64,000 nt of DNA from contig NZ_CP023449.1 of the NCBI RefSeq assembly GCF_002355275.1, forward strand, positions 3,512,001 to 3,576,000, given 5' to 3'. Shown here in pieces: positions 55,418 through 64,000 of the stretch. Both the position numbers and the translations under genes were made by a program. Source of the stretch: Rhizorhabdus dicambivorans (GTDB lineage Bacteria > Pseudomonadota > Alphaproteobacteria > Sphingomonadales > Sphingomonadaceae). The first letter of the stretch is position 1. Every line of letters begins with the position of its first letter. The notes below the pieces were generated by a model. The model did not search any database. It had not been told where the DNA came from and saw nothing but the letters and a program-made list of their open reading frames with translations.

Positions 55418-55607
55418 CCGGCCCTGCCCCGCCCCCACGAATGCTCCCGCTGGCGCACATTTTGGACAAAAGAGCGCCGCTATCGACATTTGACGCCTTG
55501 GCCCCCGCCACGCATGATTGTCCCATCATCCCCGCATCGCGGGCAAGGCAATGCAGCGGCTGACCGGGCGGCAGATGCCGGCGGCTGCTTGGCGAGAGGA
55601 TCGAGCC

Positions 55608-56495
55608 ATGATGGCGGCACAGGCCCAGCGGGGCGGCAAGGGCTATAACCAGCATGTCTTCGTCGAGCGCGCCACGACCGGCGCCTCGATCGAGATCGTG
55701 GACTATGAGTTCGACGGAAGCGAGCTCTCGGGCTGCGAGGATCGCTCGTTGCTGCGCTGGCGGCTGGCACCCGATTATTTCAGCTCCTCCTGGCGGCTCG
55801 CCCGCCAGCCCGAGTTCGTGAAGCTCGGCAAGCTGATGTTCCTGCCGGGGCGCGTCCCGTTCCGCGCCCAGCCCTCCAATCCGCTGCGCTCCAGCCGCAA
55901 CCTCGTCTGTCATTTCCAGCCCGAGCTGGAGCAGCAGATCATGGGCGATCCCGATGACTGGAGCCCGGAGCAGCTGGCCGAATGCCAGGATATACGCTGC
56001 GGACGGATCGAGCTGACCCTGCGCCGGATGTGGCAGGAGATGATGCATCCGGGCTTCGCGAACGAATTGCTGCTCGATGGACTGCTGGCGACCCTCGCGG
56101 TCGATATCAGCCGCTATTTCCGCCGGATCGGGCCAGTCGGGGACGATAGTCCCAAACGGGCCAGCGCGCTGTCCAAGGCCGACCTGCAGCGGATCATCGA
56201 CTTCATCCATAGCGCGCGGGGCGGCTGCCCGACGGCGAGCCAGCTCGCCAGCGTGTGCGGCATGAACCTGTCGAGCTTCCGCAACCGCTTCAAGATGACC
56301 ACCGGCACCAGCGTCCACAGCTTCGTCGAGGACATCCAGCTCGAGCGCGCCAAGGGCCTGCTCGTGAACAGCGGCATGCTGATGAAGGAGATCGCCTATG
56401 AGCTGGGCTTCACCCACCAGGCGACCTTCACCTCCAGCTTCCGCCGCCTCGTCGGCATGTCGCCCAGCGAGTATCGGACGGCCCACCTCAACTGA
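55608..56495 (+). CDS. AraC family transcriptional regulator
   Basis: 295 residues: C-terminal double HTH with SQLASVCGMNLSSFRNRFKMTTGTSVHSFV and LVNSGMLMKEIAYELGFTHQATFTSSFRRLVGMSPSEYR, AraC signature. ATG 55608 preceded by AGAGGATCGAGCC. Convergent with the Old Yellow Enzyme gene. Same architecture as 35199-36071. Probably controls neighbouring catabolic genes. Confidence 0.9.
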   Translation: MMAAQAQRGGKGYNQHVFVERATTGASIEIVDYEFDGSELSGCEDRSLLRWRLAPDYFSSSWRLARQPEFVKLGKLMFLPGRVPFRAQPSNPLRSSRNLVCHFQPELEQQIMGDPDDWSPEQLAECQDIRCGRIELTLRRMWQEMMHPGFANELLLDGLLATLAVDISRYFRRIGPVGDDSPKRASALSKADLQRIIDFIHSARGGCPTASQLASVCGMNLSSFRNRFKMTTGTSVHSFVEDIQLERAKGLLVNSGMLMKEIAYELGFTHQATFTSSFRRLVGMSPSEYRTAHLN

Positions 56496-56507
56496 GGCGG
56501 ACAGGCG

Positions 56508-57668
56508 TCAATAAAGCTCGCGGGTGGCCTCGACCGTATAGGGCTTGAACGGCTCGCCGGTGCGCGCCCGCACTGCCCAGGCGGGATCGGCGATCAGCGA
56601 GCGGCCGACGCCGGCCAGATCGAACTCGCCACCTTCCATCCGGGCCATCACCCGCTCCAGCCCGCTTGCCGCGATGCCCTCTCTCGTCGAGGGGCGCTCG
56701 TACAGGTCCTTGCTCAGCCCGATGCTGCCGACCGCCATGGTCGGCCTGCCGGTAAGCTTGCGCGTCCAGCCGGCCAGGCTGAGATCCGACCCCTCGAAGG
56801 CCGGCGCGTCGAACATGCGGGTGCTGGCGTCGAGGATATCGACCCCGGCCTCGACCAGCAGGCCCAGCCATTCGCCCAGTTGATCGGGCGTGTCGGCGAT
56901 TCGCGCATCGAAATCCTGCTGCTTCCATTGCGAGAAGCGGAACATGATCGGCAGTGCCGGCCCGACCTCGCGGCGGATCGCGCGGATCACCTCGATCGCG
57001 AAGCGAGCGCGCCCGGCCATGTCGCCGCCGAAGCGATCGTCGCGCAAATTGGTCTCGGCCCAGAAGAATACGTCGAACAGATAGCCATGGCCACCGTGCA
57101 GCGCGATCCCGTCGAACCCCGCCGCCTTCGCGTTGCGGGCGCTCCGCGCGAAGGAGTCGATCACATCGGCGATCTCGCCGTCGCTCATCGGCCGGGTCGG
57201 CGGCAGCATCGCCTCGACATAGTCCGCCGCGGAGGAGGTGCGGCGGCCCGCCGGCCCCCATATCCCCGAGGGACGCATCGATTCCGCCTCGGGATAGCGT
57301 CCGCTATTGGCCAGCCGCATCACGCCCTGGTGCCAGAGCTGCGGGAAGATCGTGCCACCCGCCTGGTGGACGCCATCGACGATGCGCTTCCAGGCGGCGA
57401 GCGGCGCCTCACCGAACATCTCGGGCACCGCCGATTCCCGCAAACCCGCATTGCCCACCGCCGATGGATGGTCGATGGCGACGCCCTCGGTGACGATCAG
57501 GCCGACGTCATTCTCCGCCCGGCGGCGATAATAGGCTGCGACATCCTCGCCCGGCACGCCGTCGGGCGATCGGTTGCGCGTCATCGAGGCCATCACGATC
57601 CGGTTGCGCAGCGTCACCGCGTCGTTGATCCGCAGCGGTTCGAACAAGGGGCTGGTATCGACTGGCAT
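56508..57668 (-). CDS. NADH:flavin oxidoreductase, Old Yellow Enzyme family
   Basis: 386 residues: MPVDTSPLFEPLRINDAVTLRNRIVMASMTRNRSPDG, GLIVTEGVAID, FDGIALHGGHGYLFDVFFW (HxGH-type, substrate-binding His pair replaced by HGGH), and DLAGVGRSLIADPAW. FMN-dependent reduction of activated C=C bonds. Transcribed with an NTF2-like gene upstream (14 bases). ATG 57668 begins the family N-terminus. Confidence 0.92.
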   Translation of the reverse strand: MPVDTSPLFEPLRINDAVTLRNRIVMASMTRNRSPDGVPGEDVAAYYRRRAENDVGLIVTEGVAIDHPSAVGNAGLRESAVPEMFGEAPLAAWKRIVDGVHQAGGTIFPQLWHQGVMRLANSGRYPEAESMRPSGIWGPAGRRTSSAADYVEAMLPPTRPMSDGEIADVIDSFARSARNAKAAGFDGIALHGGHGYLFDVFFWAETNLRDDRFGGDMAGRARFAIEVIRAIRREVGPALPIMFRFSQWKQQDFDARIADTPDQLGEWLGLLVEAGVDILDASTRMFDAPAFEGSDLSLAGWTRKLTGRPTMAVGSIGLSKDLYERPSTREGIAASGLERVMARMEGGEFDLAGVGRSLIADPAWAVRARTGEPFKPYTVEATRELY

Positions 57669-57682
57669 GGAATGTTCCGTCT

Positions 57683-58138
57683 TCAATCGACGCGGCGCGG
57701 CTGGGCGTGGACGGCGAGGCGCAGGCGCGACAGCCGGACCGAGGCGAACAGCCACTTGCCGCCGCGGCGGACATAGGTCTCGTGATAATGGCCCGCGCCA
57801 TAGATCTCGCTGGCCCCGGCCAGGCCGCGCGTGCCGGGCGGGAAATGGAGCGCGTCCTGCATCGCCCAGATCGCGCGGGCATTGTCCTCGTCGAGTATCT
57901 CGATCTCGGGCGCCATCACATGATGGGCGGTGACGCCACCCTCCAGCGCGGGGCCGACGCCCTGCATGAAATCGCCGATCGTCGTGGCGCGGTCGTAATT
58001 CTCGGGGAAGAACAGGGTAGCGTCGTCGGCGAACAGCGCCCGGAAGGCCGGCCAGTCCTGGGTATCGACGAAGCGGCAATAACGCGCCTTGAGGACCTTG
58101 ATCTCCTCGATGGCCATCAGGCGGCGGATATCCTCCAT
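57683..58138 (-). CDS. NTF2-like (SnoaL-like) protein
   Basis: 151 residues: MEDIRRLMAIEEIKVLKARYCRFVDTQDWPAFRALFADDATLFFPE and HHVMAPEIEILDEDNARAIWAMQDAL, YVRRGGKWLFASVRLSRLRL. Typical SnoaL-like cone. ATG 58138 preceded by GGGAG. Co-transcribed with the OYE. Three such proteins occur in this window (53376, 57683, 62235). Confidence 0.88.
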   Translation of the reverse strand: MEDIRRLMAIEEIKVLKARYCRFVDTQDWPAFRALFADDATLFFPENYDRATTIGDFMQGVGPALEGGVTAHHVMAPEIEILDEDNARAIWAMQDALHFPPGTRGLAGASEIYGAGHYHETYVRRGGKWLFASVRLSRLRLAVHAQPRRVD

Positions 58139-58355
58139 GGCGGAACTCCCTCTCTCTGGCCTCGTCTTTGCCGCAAAGCCGTGACGACACCAAAGCAGCC
58201 GCGTGTGCCATTTCAAGCAGCTTGTTGATTTTCCGGACAATCGCGGCTCCGGCTTACGCGAAAAAGCAAGATCACGGCGGCAAACCCAATCAACCGCCGT
58301 TGATCGCGTCGCCACGCCCTCCCAAGCTGCGGCCGACAGAGACTGGAGAGATACT

Positions 58356-59288
58356 TTGACCGAAGTTCGACTGGACGGGCGCGTCGCGCTGGTGACGGGG
58401 GCGGGCCGTGGACTGGGCCGCGCGCATGCGCGGCTGCTGGCGGCGCATGGCGCCCGGGTGGTGGTGAACGACCCCGGCGTTGGGCTAGGCGGCGAAGGCG
58501 GCGACCAAGCCCCGGCGCGCGACGTGGTGGCCGAGATCGAGGCGGCCGGCGGCAGCGCCGTCGCCAATTTCGACACGGTGGCGACCGAGGATGGCGCCCG
58601 GGCGATGATCCGGCAGGCGATCGACAGCTTCGGCCGGATCGACATCGTCGTGAACAATGCGGGCAATTTCTACACCCGCCACGGCTTCGACGAGACCAGC
58701 CCGGAAAGCTTCGCCCATATCTGGCAGGTCCATGTGATCGGCAGCGTCAACGTGATCCGCGCCGCCTGGCCGCACATGGTCGCTCAGAAATATGGCCGGA
58801 TCATCAACACCGCATCGCACACCGGCTATCTCGGGTCGCGCAACAATCTCGAATATTCGGCGGCGAAGGCCGCGATCCATGGCATCACCCGCACTCTGTC
58901 GCTGGAGGCTGGCGACCATAATATCGCGGTCAACGCGATCGCACCGGGCGCTGTCACCCGGCCGGTCAGGCTGATCCCCGGAATATTGGACATGATGCCC
59001 GCCGGTGCGTTCGAACCCGAGCTGGTGGCGCCCACCGTCGTCTGGCTCGCGCATGAAGATTGCAAGGTGACCGGCGAGATCTTCGGCGTGATGGCCGGCA
59101 CCACCACCCGCATCAAGGTGGTCGAGACGCCGGGCTATTGCTCGCGCAACCCCACCCCCGAAGCGATCCGCGACGCCTTCGAGGATGTGATCCTCGACCA
59201 GCGGCGCTTCGACGCCGCGGGGCTGGTGATCGGCAAGGAAGCCGAGCTGCGCGGCATGGACCTCGTCGAGCGCTTCACGGCATCGTGA
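58356..59288 (+). CDS. SDR, MFE-2/3-hydroxyacyl-CoA dehydrogenase-like
   Basis: 310 residues: RVALVTGAGRGLGRAHARLLAAHGARVVVNDPG, GSAVANFDTVATEDGARAMIRQAIDSFGRIDIVVNNAGNF, AAWPHMVAQKYGRIINTASHTGYLGSRN, catalytic YSAAKAAIHG. The VVNDPGVGLGGEG segment is that of MFE-2 type hydroxyacyl-CoA or hydroxysteroid dehydrogenases. Start is TTG with GGAGAGATAC upstream; an NAD-binding site follows directly. Divergent from the NTF2 gene. Confidence 0.9.
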   Translation: MTEVRLDGRVALVTGAGRGLGRAHARLLAAHGARVVVNDPGVGLGGEGGDQAPARDVVAEIEAAGGSAVANFDTVATEDGARAMIRQAIDSFGRIDIVVNNAGNFYTRHGFDETSPESFAHIWQVHVIGSVNVIRAAWPHMVAQKYGRIINTASHTGYLGSRNNLEYSAAKAAIHGITRTLSLEAGDHNIAVNAIAPGAVTRPVRLIPGILDMMPAGAFEPELVAPTVVWLAHEDCKVTGEIFGVMAGTTTRIKVVETPGYCSRNPTPEAIRDAFEDVILDQRRFDAAGLVIGKEAELRGMDLVERFTAS

Positions 59289-59652
59289 GGGCACCCGGCG
59301 AGCTCACAGTGTCGACCATGTAGAGGGCGAGCGAGGCGCGATCGAGGAAGTTCTCCTCGTCGCGCCGGATCGGATCGCCGATCGTCGGATCGGTCAGCGC
59401 GTCGAGCATGCGCTGATAATCCGCCACGCTGGCGAAGCTGATTTCGGTCACCACATCGAAGGTCGGCCCGGCGAACCGCTCCTCGACATGGGCGGGCGAG
59501 AAGCTGTAGCCCGAATTGAGATAATTGCGCTCATAAGCGGTGAAGAACGGCAGCAGCCGCGAGATCAGCGGCACATGATTGGCCTCATAATAGTCGCGGA
59601 ATTCCTGATGCGTCATTCCGGCCTTGCGCGTCAGCAGGCATAGCAGCTTCAT
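59275..59652 (-). CDS. EthD domain protein
   Basis: 125 residues: KLLCLLTRKAGMTHQEFRDYYEANHVPLISRLLP, an EthD/dimeric barrel start, with DVVTEISFASVADYQRML. EthD proteins help ether-degrading P450s, but the role is not known in general. ATG preceded by GGAGAGGCGG. Overlaps the stop of the SDR gene by 14 bases (convergent) and the VOC stop by 4. Confidence 0.85.
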   Translation of the reverse strand: MKLLCLLTRKAGMTHQEFRDYYEANHVPLISRLLPFFTAYERNYLNSGYSFSPAHVEERFAGPTFDVVTEISFASVADYQRMLDALTDPTIGDPIRRDEENFLDRASLALYMVDTVSSPGALTMP

Positions 59653-60074
59653 GCCGCCTCTCCTTCATTATCGGTTATGGTGAGCAGCTCGAGCAGATTG
59701 CCGTCGGGATCGCGGAAATAGATTGAAAGACCTGCGACGCCATTGCAGGCATGGCGCTCGCCCGGCCCTTCGATGATGTCGATGCCCTTGCTGTCCAGCA
59801 GCGCGATCGCCTGGGCGATCGGGCCTTCCCAGCGGAAGCAGATGTCGGCCGATCCCGGCGTCGGCTTGCCCGCTACGATCGGATGCCCGTGCCCGGCCTG
59901 ATGAATGTTGAGCATAGCCCCACCGAGATGAAACTGCCGGATCATCACCCGCCCCTCCAACTCATATTCGCGGATCTGCACCGCGGCGAGCACGTCGATG
60001 TAGAAACGGGTCGCGCAATCGAGATCGGCGACGGTGATGGCGATATGGTCGATGCGGCTGATCGGATGGGTCAT
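59649..60074 (-). CDS. VOC family (glyoxalase-fold) protein
   Basis: 141 residues: ISRIDHIAITVADLDCATRFYIDVLAA, RQFHLGGAMLNIHQ, GLSIYFRDPDGNLLELLT with the metal Glu. Typical glyoxalase I/bleomycin fold, a metal-dependent isomerase, lyase or dioxygenase. ATG 60074 with GGGAGGCGCCC. Its TGA overlaps the EthD ATG. Confidence 0.88.
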   Translation of the reverse strand: MTHPISRIDHIAITVADLDCATRFYIDVLAAVQIREYELEGRVMIRQFHLGGAMLNIHQAGHGHPIVAGKPTPGSADICFRWEGPIAQAIALLDSKGIDIIEGPGERHACNGVAGLSIYFRDPDGNLLELLTITDNEGEAA

Positions 60075-60240
60075 GGGCGCCTCCCTCATCCATCGGGATA
60101 GCCGTCCGGCCTGCCGCCGGCCAAACCCCGTGGCTTAGGAAAGCGATCAGTCTTTTGGCCCGCTGGTCATCCGTGCCCGCCGCGCTTGCGCCGCTGTGAA
60201 AGCGGGTCCAATCCGGCCGCGTCAAACGAAGGAAGGCCGC

Positions 60241-61242
<1,002 letters not shown>

Positions 61243-61254
61243 TCCGGTGAACGG

Positions 61255-61284
61255 GGCCCGGCGCCGAGGCCGCCGCGCCGGGCC
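61255..61284. terminator. bidirectional hairpin between convergent genes
   Basis: Perfect 10-bp stem GGCCCGGCGC/GCGCCGGGCC with a 10-base loop, between the AKR stop and the dioxygenase stop. No U-tract; probably stops both transcripts. Confidence 0.55.
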
Positions 61285-61291
61285 GACGTTG

Positions 61292-62215
61292 CTACTGCGC
61301 GGCGAGCAGCTCGGCCGGCGTCGCCGCGCTGAGCGGCGCCTCGCCCAGCGCGGTGCTGTCGTCGACGGTGGCGACCCGGCGCATCTCGCGGCGCTCGCTC
61401 ATGTCGAAGCGGCGGCCGCGATGCAGGACCGATCGGTTATCGTACATGACGACGTCATTGGGCTGCCAAACATGCGCATAGACCCGCTCGCGCTGCCCGA
61501 TATGCTCGATCAGTTCATGCGCCAGCGCACGGCCCTCGGGGATCGACATGCCGGAAATCTCGCAGACCTTGCTGTCGCACCACAGCACCTTGCGCCCCGA
61601 TCCGGGGTGCGTTCGGACCATCGGCCAGCGCACCGGCGGGAAGACCCTGCGGTCCTCCGGCCGGTCCTCGATGCCGAGCCACTGGCGGGTGAAGTGCGAA
61701 TAGAAGGTCGCGGTGCGATCGGCGATCAGCGCCTTGGTGTCGTCGTCCAGCGCGTCATAGGCGGCACGCAGGTCCGCATATTCGGTGGCGCCGCCCTTGC
61801 TCGCGGCGGTCTTCGCGGTGAGGATCGAATAGCGGTAGGGGTGGCGATCATAGGATGAATCGCTGTGCCAGAAGCGATTGCCGACGTTCATCACCGCCTG
61901 CTTGTGCCGCCGGTCGGCGACGTCGCCCGAGGCGGCGTCGACATTGGAGATGTCGCTGATCGCGGCGCTGGCATAGCGATCCTGCACCTTCTTCATCAGC
62001 TTTTCCTGCAGGCCGACGTCGAGCGGGCCGAAGGTGGCGCCGAAAGCGACGAGTTGCTCGTCGGTCAGCGGCTGATCGTGGAACACCAGCACCGCATAGT
62101 GGTCGCTCGCCTTGATGATGGCCTCGACCGTCGCCGGGTCGAGCGGCTTGCTCAGGTCGACACCGCGTATCTTCGCGACATAGTCGGCGCCGACGGGTTC
62201 AATCTGCAGACTCAT
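61292..62215 (-). CDS. TfdA-type Fe(II)/2-oxoglutarate dioxygenase
   Basis: 307 residues: FWHSDSSYDRHPYRYSIL with HxD (near 109), ATEYADLRAAYDAL, and the distal His in VMYDNRSVLHRGRRFDMSERREMRRV. The spacing and the ATEY segment are those of TfdA relatives, which cleave ethers such as phenoxyacetates. ATG 62215 after GGAAGGAAAAGC. Same operon as NTF2-like and class II aldolase genes. Confidence 0.9.
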   Translation of the reverse strand: MSLQIEPVGADYVAKIRGVDLSKPLDPATVEAIIKASDHYAVLVFHDQPLTDEQLVAFGATFGPLDVGLQEKLMKKVQDRYASAAISDISNVDAASGDVADRRHKQAVMNVGNRFWHSDSSYDRHPYRYSILTAKTAASKGGATEYADLRAAYDALDDDTKALIADRTATFYSHFTRQWLGIEDRPEDRRVFPPVRWPMVRTHPGSGRKVLWCDSKVCEISGMSIPEGRALAHELIEHIGQRERVYAHVWQPNDVVMYDNRSVLHRGRRFDMSERREMRRVATVDDSTALGEAPLSAATPAELLAAQ

Positions 62216-62234
62216 GCTTTTCCTTCCTCGATGA

Positions 62235-62669
62235 TCACGCCGGCAGGGCGACGCTCTGGAGCTTGCGGCGCCGGAATTTCCAGACGCCTTCGTGCCGGAC
62301 ATATTCGTCGGCATAGACGCCGACGAAGCCGACCCGCATATCGTCCGACCCGATCCGGAACTCGGTATAGACATGGCCCGTGGCGCGATCCTCGCCGTCC
62401 AGATCAATCACATGGTTATGGGTGAAGGGCCAGGGGTCCATCGCCTCGTTGTTACGGGCGAAGGTCTCCGCGATCGCGTCGCGGCCCGAACGCACCCCGC
62501 CCTCGGCCATCACCGCCGGCATGTCGAACACGCCGTCTGGCGTATAAAGGCCGACGATGTTGTCATGCCGCCGCTCGCGCACATAATGGCAATAGCGTGC
62601 GACGAGATCGCGGATCGCGTCGCGCGCCTCCAGCGCGGCGATGCGCGCGGCGAGATCGTCATTGGGCAT
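62235..62669 (-). CDS. NTF2-like (SnoaL-like) protein
   Basis: 144 residues: LAARIAALEARDAIRDLVARYCHYVRERRHDNIVGLYTPDGVFDMP and PFTHNHVIDLDGEDRATGHVYTEFRI. SnoaL-like fold. Overlaps the aldolase gene by 11 bases and precedes the dioxygenase by 19 bases. Confidence 0.88.
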   Translation of the reverse strand: MPNDDLAARIAALEARDAIRDLVARYCHYVRERRHDNIVGLYTPDGVFDMPAVMAEGGVRSGRDAIAETFARNNEAMDPWPFTHNHVIDLDGEDRATGHVYTEFRIGSDDMRVGFVGVYADEYVRHEGVWKFRRRKLQSVALPA

Positions 62670-63438
62670 AGTCGGGGTCCTTCCGGTCGAGCAGCCGCAG
62701 CAGCGCCGCCCATTCGAGCCCCGATCCGTTCTGGAAGCGCGGATCGCGCGCGACCGGCGGCACGGTGGAACACAGATCCTGCGGCGGCATCACCAGCGCG
62801 CCGCCGGCCATCGCGTCGACCTGGATGCGGCAGGCGCTTTCGAGCTGCCAGGCGGTCAGAAAGGCGCGCGGCACCGTGCGGCCGACCGTTACCGTGCCAT
62901 GGTTGCGCAGCAGCATCACGTCATGCGCGCCGAGGTCCGCGACCAGCCGGCGCCGCTCGTCGAGGTTGACCGCCGGTCCCTCGAAATCATGGTAGCCGAC
63001 CTCGCCATAGAAGAACATCGCACTCTGCGACAGCGGCAACAGGCCACATTTCATCGCCGAGACGGCGGTGGCGGCGCGCGAATGGGTATGGATCACGCAG
63101 CCCGCATCCTCGCGCCCGCCATGGATCGCGCTGTGGATCACATAGCCGGCCGGGTTGACCGCGAACTCGCCCGGCGCGCGCAGCACGTAATTCCCGTCCA
63201 GGTCGATCTTGTGCAGGTTCGACGCGGTCACCTCGTCATAGAGCAGGCCATAGCCGTTGATCAGGATATGCTCGCTGCCCGGCACCCGCGCGGTGATGTG
63301 GTTGTAGATGAGGTCGGTCATCCCGAAATGGGCGAACAGCCGGTAGCAGGCCGCGAGCTGGACCCGCGTCTCCCACTCCGCCGCGCTGACCTGGTCGCGC
63401 ACCGATGCGTCCCTCACCATGCCCGGCTCCGAACCCAT
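62659..63438 (-). CDS. class II aldolase/adducin family protein
   Basis: 259 residues: RLFAHFGMTDLIYNHITARVPGSEH, VIHTHSRAATAVSAM (HxH metal site), DVMLLRNHGTVTVG. L-fuculose-phosphate aldolase fold. ATG 63438 preceded by GGAGGAGCG. It may cleave a hydroxylated chain after the dioxygenase step. Divergent from the P450 at 63687. Confidence 0.88.
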   Translation of the reverse strand: MGSEPGMVRDASVRDQVSAAEWETRVQLAACYRLFAHFGMTDLIYNHITARVPGSEHILINGYGLLYDEVTASNLHKIDLDGNYVLRAPGEFAVNPAGYVIHSAIHGGREDAGCVIHTHSRAATAVSAMKCGLLPLSQSAMFFYGEVGYHDFEGPAVNLDERRRLVADLGAHDVMLLRNHGTVTVGRTVPRAFLTAWQLESACRIQVDAMAGGALVMPPQDLCSTVPPVARDPRFQNGSGLEWAALLRLLDRKDPDYAQ

Positions 63439-63686
63439 TTTCGCTCCTCCGGCACCCGATATGGGTCTGCCTGAAGAGCTATCCCGCTGCGACCCGAACT
63501 CAATCGGCAAGTCTTGGGAAAAGCATCACCTTATTGTTGATCTGCGGCGGCCGTGCCCGGCGGCAAGCTCAGATCGCTTAATCAATAGCCCGCTTTTAAA
63601 AAGGATCGCGGTGCCGCCGCCGCGCGCAATCCCCTAAAAATCATGCTCGAAGTACCGGCGCCCCTGCCGGATTTGGAGAGTTCGAG

Positions 63687-64000
63687 ATGAGCGATACCCT
63701 GGCGGAGGCCCCTGCGACCGGCGGCAAGTGCCCGATCACCTTCACCGATCCGGACACCCGCAAATGCCCCTTTCCCGCCTATCACGCGCTGCGCGAGGAG
63801 CATCCGGTCTACAAGGACCCGGTGAGCGGCAATTATGTGCTGACCCGCTATGAGGACGTCCGCAAGGCGGTGATGAACAACAAGACGCTGTCGTGCAAGA
63901 CGGGCATCATCCAGACCCGCAAGTCCAGCGTCAGCGAAGAAGTGGACCGCATCTTCCGCGAGACCGGCTATCTGCCGATGGACACGCTGGTCACCAACGA
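63687..64000 (+). CDS. cytochrome P450, N-terminal part only
   Basis: Open for 104 codons to the window edge. MSDTLAEAPATGGKCPITF, then KCPFPAYHALREEHPVYKDPVSGNYVLTRYEDVRKAV, the N-terminal pattern of bacterial P450s (FPAYHALREE.PV...... Y.LTRYEDV). ATG preceded by GGAGAGTTCGAG. Heme region lies outside the window. Confidence 0.82.
   Translation, partial: MSDTLAEAPATGGKCPITFTDPDTRKCPFPAYHALREEHPVYKDPVSGNYVLTRYEDVRKAVMNNKTLSCKTGIIQTRKSSVSEEVDRIFRETGYLPMDTLVTN

Overview
The window looks like chromosomal DNA of an alphaproteobacterium of the sphingomonad type. Reasons seen in the sequence are high G+C, four full-length TonB-dependent receptors with sphingomonad-style signal peptides and TonB boxes of the EIVVTAQ(R/K)R type, and dense catabolic gene clusters in which each receptor sits with oxidoreductases and an AraC or TetR regulator. 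The genus cannot be fixed by reading alone.

Layout. 1-7052 (minus strand): potassium-uptake operon, a 27-residue membrane peptide then kdpF-kdpA-kdpB-kdpC-kdpD, with kdpD running off the left edge. 7338-8366: a methyltransferase with a clear terminator. 8610-10718: a ZnuD-like receptor. 11485-20969: one long minus-strand unit in the order amidohydrolase, cupin, paraoxonase-like lactonase (frameshifted), TonB receptor, peroxiredoxin-like protein, cupin, MFS transporter, dicarboxylate/amino-acid symporter. Two tandem 12-bp palindromes lie at its promoter end. 21205-24890: decayed remains of a second copy of that unit (receptor, lactonase, cupin, amidohydrolase and symporter fragments, in the same order), mixed with two intact TetR genes and an intact cupin. 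The symporter fragment carries an IS5-type insertion sequence with a CTAG target duplication.

25105-28260: copper-resistance pair copA-copB sharing an unusual Cys/His/Met motif, with a disrupted small Cys-rich gene upstream. 28371-34863: TonB receptor, acetoacetate-decarboxylase-like protein, Gfo/Idh/MocA oxidoreductase, BKACE-type cleavage enzyme and cytochrome P450, divergent from an AraC regulator. 36076-41739: MFS transporter, TonB receptor, SDR, GST. 41917-43461: LLM flavin oxidoreductase and a Ddn-like protein. 43644-47616: P450, HpaI-type aldolase, TauD dioxygenase, NAD epimerase. 47632-53122: two GST-fold proteins, an SDR, and an operon of aconitase-type large and small subunits plus a PEP-mutase/isocitrate-lyase-family lyase, a set resembling dimethylmaleate hydratase and dimethylmalate lyase. 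53376-63438: NTF2-like proteins, a CofG-like protein whose first radical-SAM cysteine is aspartate, AraC, Old Yellow Enzyme, an MFE-2-like SDR, EthD, VOC, aldo-keto reductase, TfdA-like dioxygenase and class II aldolase. A second P450 starts at the right edge (63687).

How it fits together (inference): from about 28 kb onward the window is a catabolic island in which outer-membrane receptors bring in an oxygenated organic substrate, P450s and Fe(II)/2-oxoglutarate dioxygenases hydroxylate it, SDR, AKR and OYE enzymes adjust its redox state, and aldolases or C-C lyases cut the carbon skeleton. The substrate is not visible from sequence. The most unusual items are the CofG-like protein lacking one cluster cysteine, the decayed duplicate cassette, and the shared copper motif.
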